NCBI GenBank assembly: GCA_024688095.1
Contig: JAILEJ010000141.1
Coordinates: forward strand, 1 to 6,309
Source: Butyrivibrio sp.
GTDB lineage: Bacteria > Bacillota > Clostridia > Lachnospirales > Lachnospiraceae
Direction: 5' to 3'
DNA length: 6,309 nt
Every line of letters starts with the position of its first letter. Position 1 is the stretch's first letter. The notes beneath the pieces are model-generated. The model was not told the DNA's origin, did no database searches, and saw only the letters and a program-made list of their open reading frames with translations. The translations under genes and the position numbers were made by a program. Shown piece by piece: positions 5,093-6,309 of this stretch.

Positions 5093-6309
5093 ATGAGGGA
5101 AAAATTAAACTTGTTACAGAGGAGCAAAAATTATATTGAAGTTATAATGTGGATTCTCATTTTGGCACTTGCATTGCTGATTGGGAACATTTGCTTTGTT
5201 AAAATAAATTCAAATAGAAGTTTCATAGAAGATTATCCTCTTGTGCTGATATCGCTTGTGATTATTCTTGTACTTGTTGTTGCAATGACCTACATAGTAA
5301 ATGTAAATCAGAAGCGTCACAGATATATTTTTTATCATGATGAGCTTACAGGGCTATATAACAGGCAATGGGAAATTGAAGAGATTAATAACAAGATTTT
5401 TGCTGAACAGCCCTTTGCTGTATTGTTTCTTAGTCTCAATGAATTCAAAAGAGTAAATGATAAGCTTGGAAGAGAAGGTGGAGACCTTGTGCTTAAGCAT
5501 TCTGTAGACAGAATGAAGTCTTTTGTAAATGAGTCAAAGGATCTTAAGCTTGTAAGATATGGCGGAGATGAGTTTGCAATTATTATTGAAGCAAATGATG
5601 ACAGTTATTACGAAGAGGTTTGTAAAAAAACAAGTAATGTTCTGGATGAGCCGTTTGTTTATGACGATGGAGTCATAAATCTTTCTTACAGTATTTGCGT
5701 TGTGAGGTATCCGCATGATGCTGAATCTTATCTTGCGTTGCAACAGCTTGCAGATGCAGGTATGAGAAAGGTAAAGAGAAGTGAAAAGAATGGATATCTT
5801 ATCTGTGATGAGGCACTTCTTGAATCTGTCGAAAGAGAAAGAATTATTCTTCATAAACTTAATGAGGCTCTTGTAAGTGATGGCTTTAAGCTTTTATATC
5901 AGGCAAAATACAAGGTATCAGATAATAGTCTGTATGGATTTGAGGCTCTTCTTCGTATGAAGGATAATTATGCATATCCGGGAGAGTTCATAAGAATAGC
6001 TGAAGAGAACAGACTTATGATTCCAATTGGAAGAGAGCTTACTGAAATAGCTGTCAGACAAATGGCAGACTGGAAGGCAAAATATAAGAAGCTTCCATAT
6101 ATGTCAATTAATTTTTCTACTTATCAGATATATGATGATGATTATCCTGAATATCTTGTGGAGATACTTAAAAGATATGATGTTCCTCCTGATAAGATCA
6201 TTATTGAGATTACAGAGAGTGCATCTCTCTCTGAAAGAAGTGAAACAAAAGAATATATGAGCCGCTTCACAAAGCATGGAATAAGGCTTTCAATTGATGA
6301 TTTTGGTAC
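5093..6309 (+). CDS. Two-TM GGDEF-EAL protein with a degenerate GGDEF domain; 3' end missing
   Basis: The frame runs off the window after 405 codons. Residues 15-37 and 50-72 are membrane helices around a short outer loop, so no sizeable sensor domain is present. A GGDEF domain (about 80-235) follows with H-D-E-L-T-G-L-Y-N-R and an intact G157-G-D-E-F. However, the position of the first metal-binding Asp (D327 in PleD) is Ser114, while guanine-binding N122 and D131 are kept, and no RxxD inhibitory site precedes GGDEF. The EAL domain starts near 250: E284-A-L, S-I-N340-F-S, E372-I-T-E-S and D402-D403-F-G are all present; the later Lys, Glu and Gln residues lie outside. Inference: an active phosphodiesterase with a GGDEF that binds GTP but makes little product. 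The start at 5093 has GGAAGG 10 bases upstream; in-frame ATGs at 5072 and 5039 are alternatives with weaker sites. It lies 74 bases after the HD-GYP gene with no terminator between, so a shared transcript is likely. Confidence 0.9.
   Translation, partial: MREKLNLLQRSKNYIEVIMWILILALALLIGNICFVKINSNRSFIEDYPLVLISLVIILVLVVAMTYIVNVNQKRHRYIFYHDELTGLYNRQWEIEEINNKIFAEQPFAVLFLSLNEFKRVNDKLGREGGDLVLKHSVDRMKSFVNESKDLKLVRYGGDEFAIIIEANDDSYYEEVCKKTSNVLDEPFVYDDGVINLSYSICVVRYPHDAESYLALQQLADAGMRKVKRSEKNGYLICDEALLESVERERIILHKLNEALVSDGFKLLYQAKYKVSDNSLYGFEALLRMKDNYAYPGEFIRIAEENRLMIPIGRELTEIAVRQMADWKAKYKKLPYMSINFSTYQIYDDDYPEYLVEILKRYDVPPDKIIIEITESASLSERSETKEYMSRFTKHGIRLSIDDFG

Noticed and set aside
5534..5854. Minus-strand 106-codon frame
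   Set aside because: Antisense shadow of the GGDEF domain, which is conserved and continuous on the plus strand.

Overview
The window is AT-rich, about one third G+C by eye, with Shine-Dalgarno sites of the AGGAG type. Its proteins look like those of anaerobic, fibre-degrading Clostridia of the Lachnospiraceae (Butyrivibrio, Pseudobutyrivibrio or Roseburia type). This placement rests on gene content and composition; there is no marker gene in the window to prove it.

Layout, left to right. Bases 1-495 (+) are the 3' end of a family 8 glycoside hydrolase, most like a reducing-end xylose-releasing exo-oligoxylanase. It converges, across 27 bases with no good terminator, on a PAP2-type membrane phosphatase on the minus strand (523-1059). 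Upstream of the phosphatase, also on the minus strand, is an orphan gene for a 96-residue polar protein of unknown function (1257-1547). A short divergent intergenic region holding a perfect 16-bp palindrome separates it from a plus-strand metallo-beta-lactamase-fold hydrolase (1689-2642). This hydrolase has an unusual C-terminus: the last 26 codons form a complete small membrane-protein ORF, with its own very strong Shine-Dalgarno sequence, fused in frame to the enzyme. A clear intrinsic terminator follows (2648-2691).

The right half is a cyclic di-GMP signalling pair on the plus strand. The first gene (2838-5018) is a large membrane sensor with an intact HD-GYP phosphodiesterase output. The second, 74 bases downstream and probably co-transcribed (5093 to beyond 6309), is a two-TM GGDEF-EAL protein. 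Its GGDEF domain keeps the signature motif but has lost the first metal-binding aspartate. The part of its EAL domain inside the window keeps all the metal ligands that can be seen. The two proteins together therefore look biased towards breaking down c-di-GMP.

The points most worth a second look are the nested small membrane ORF at the end of the MBL gene and the A7 tract just before it, the degenerate GGDEF domain beside an intact HD-GYP, and the multi-TM input module of the HD-GYP protein. I saw no tRNA, rRNA, CRISPR array, insertion sequence or phage gene.
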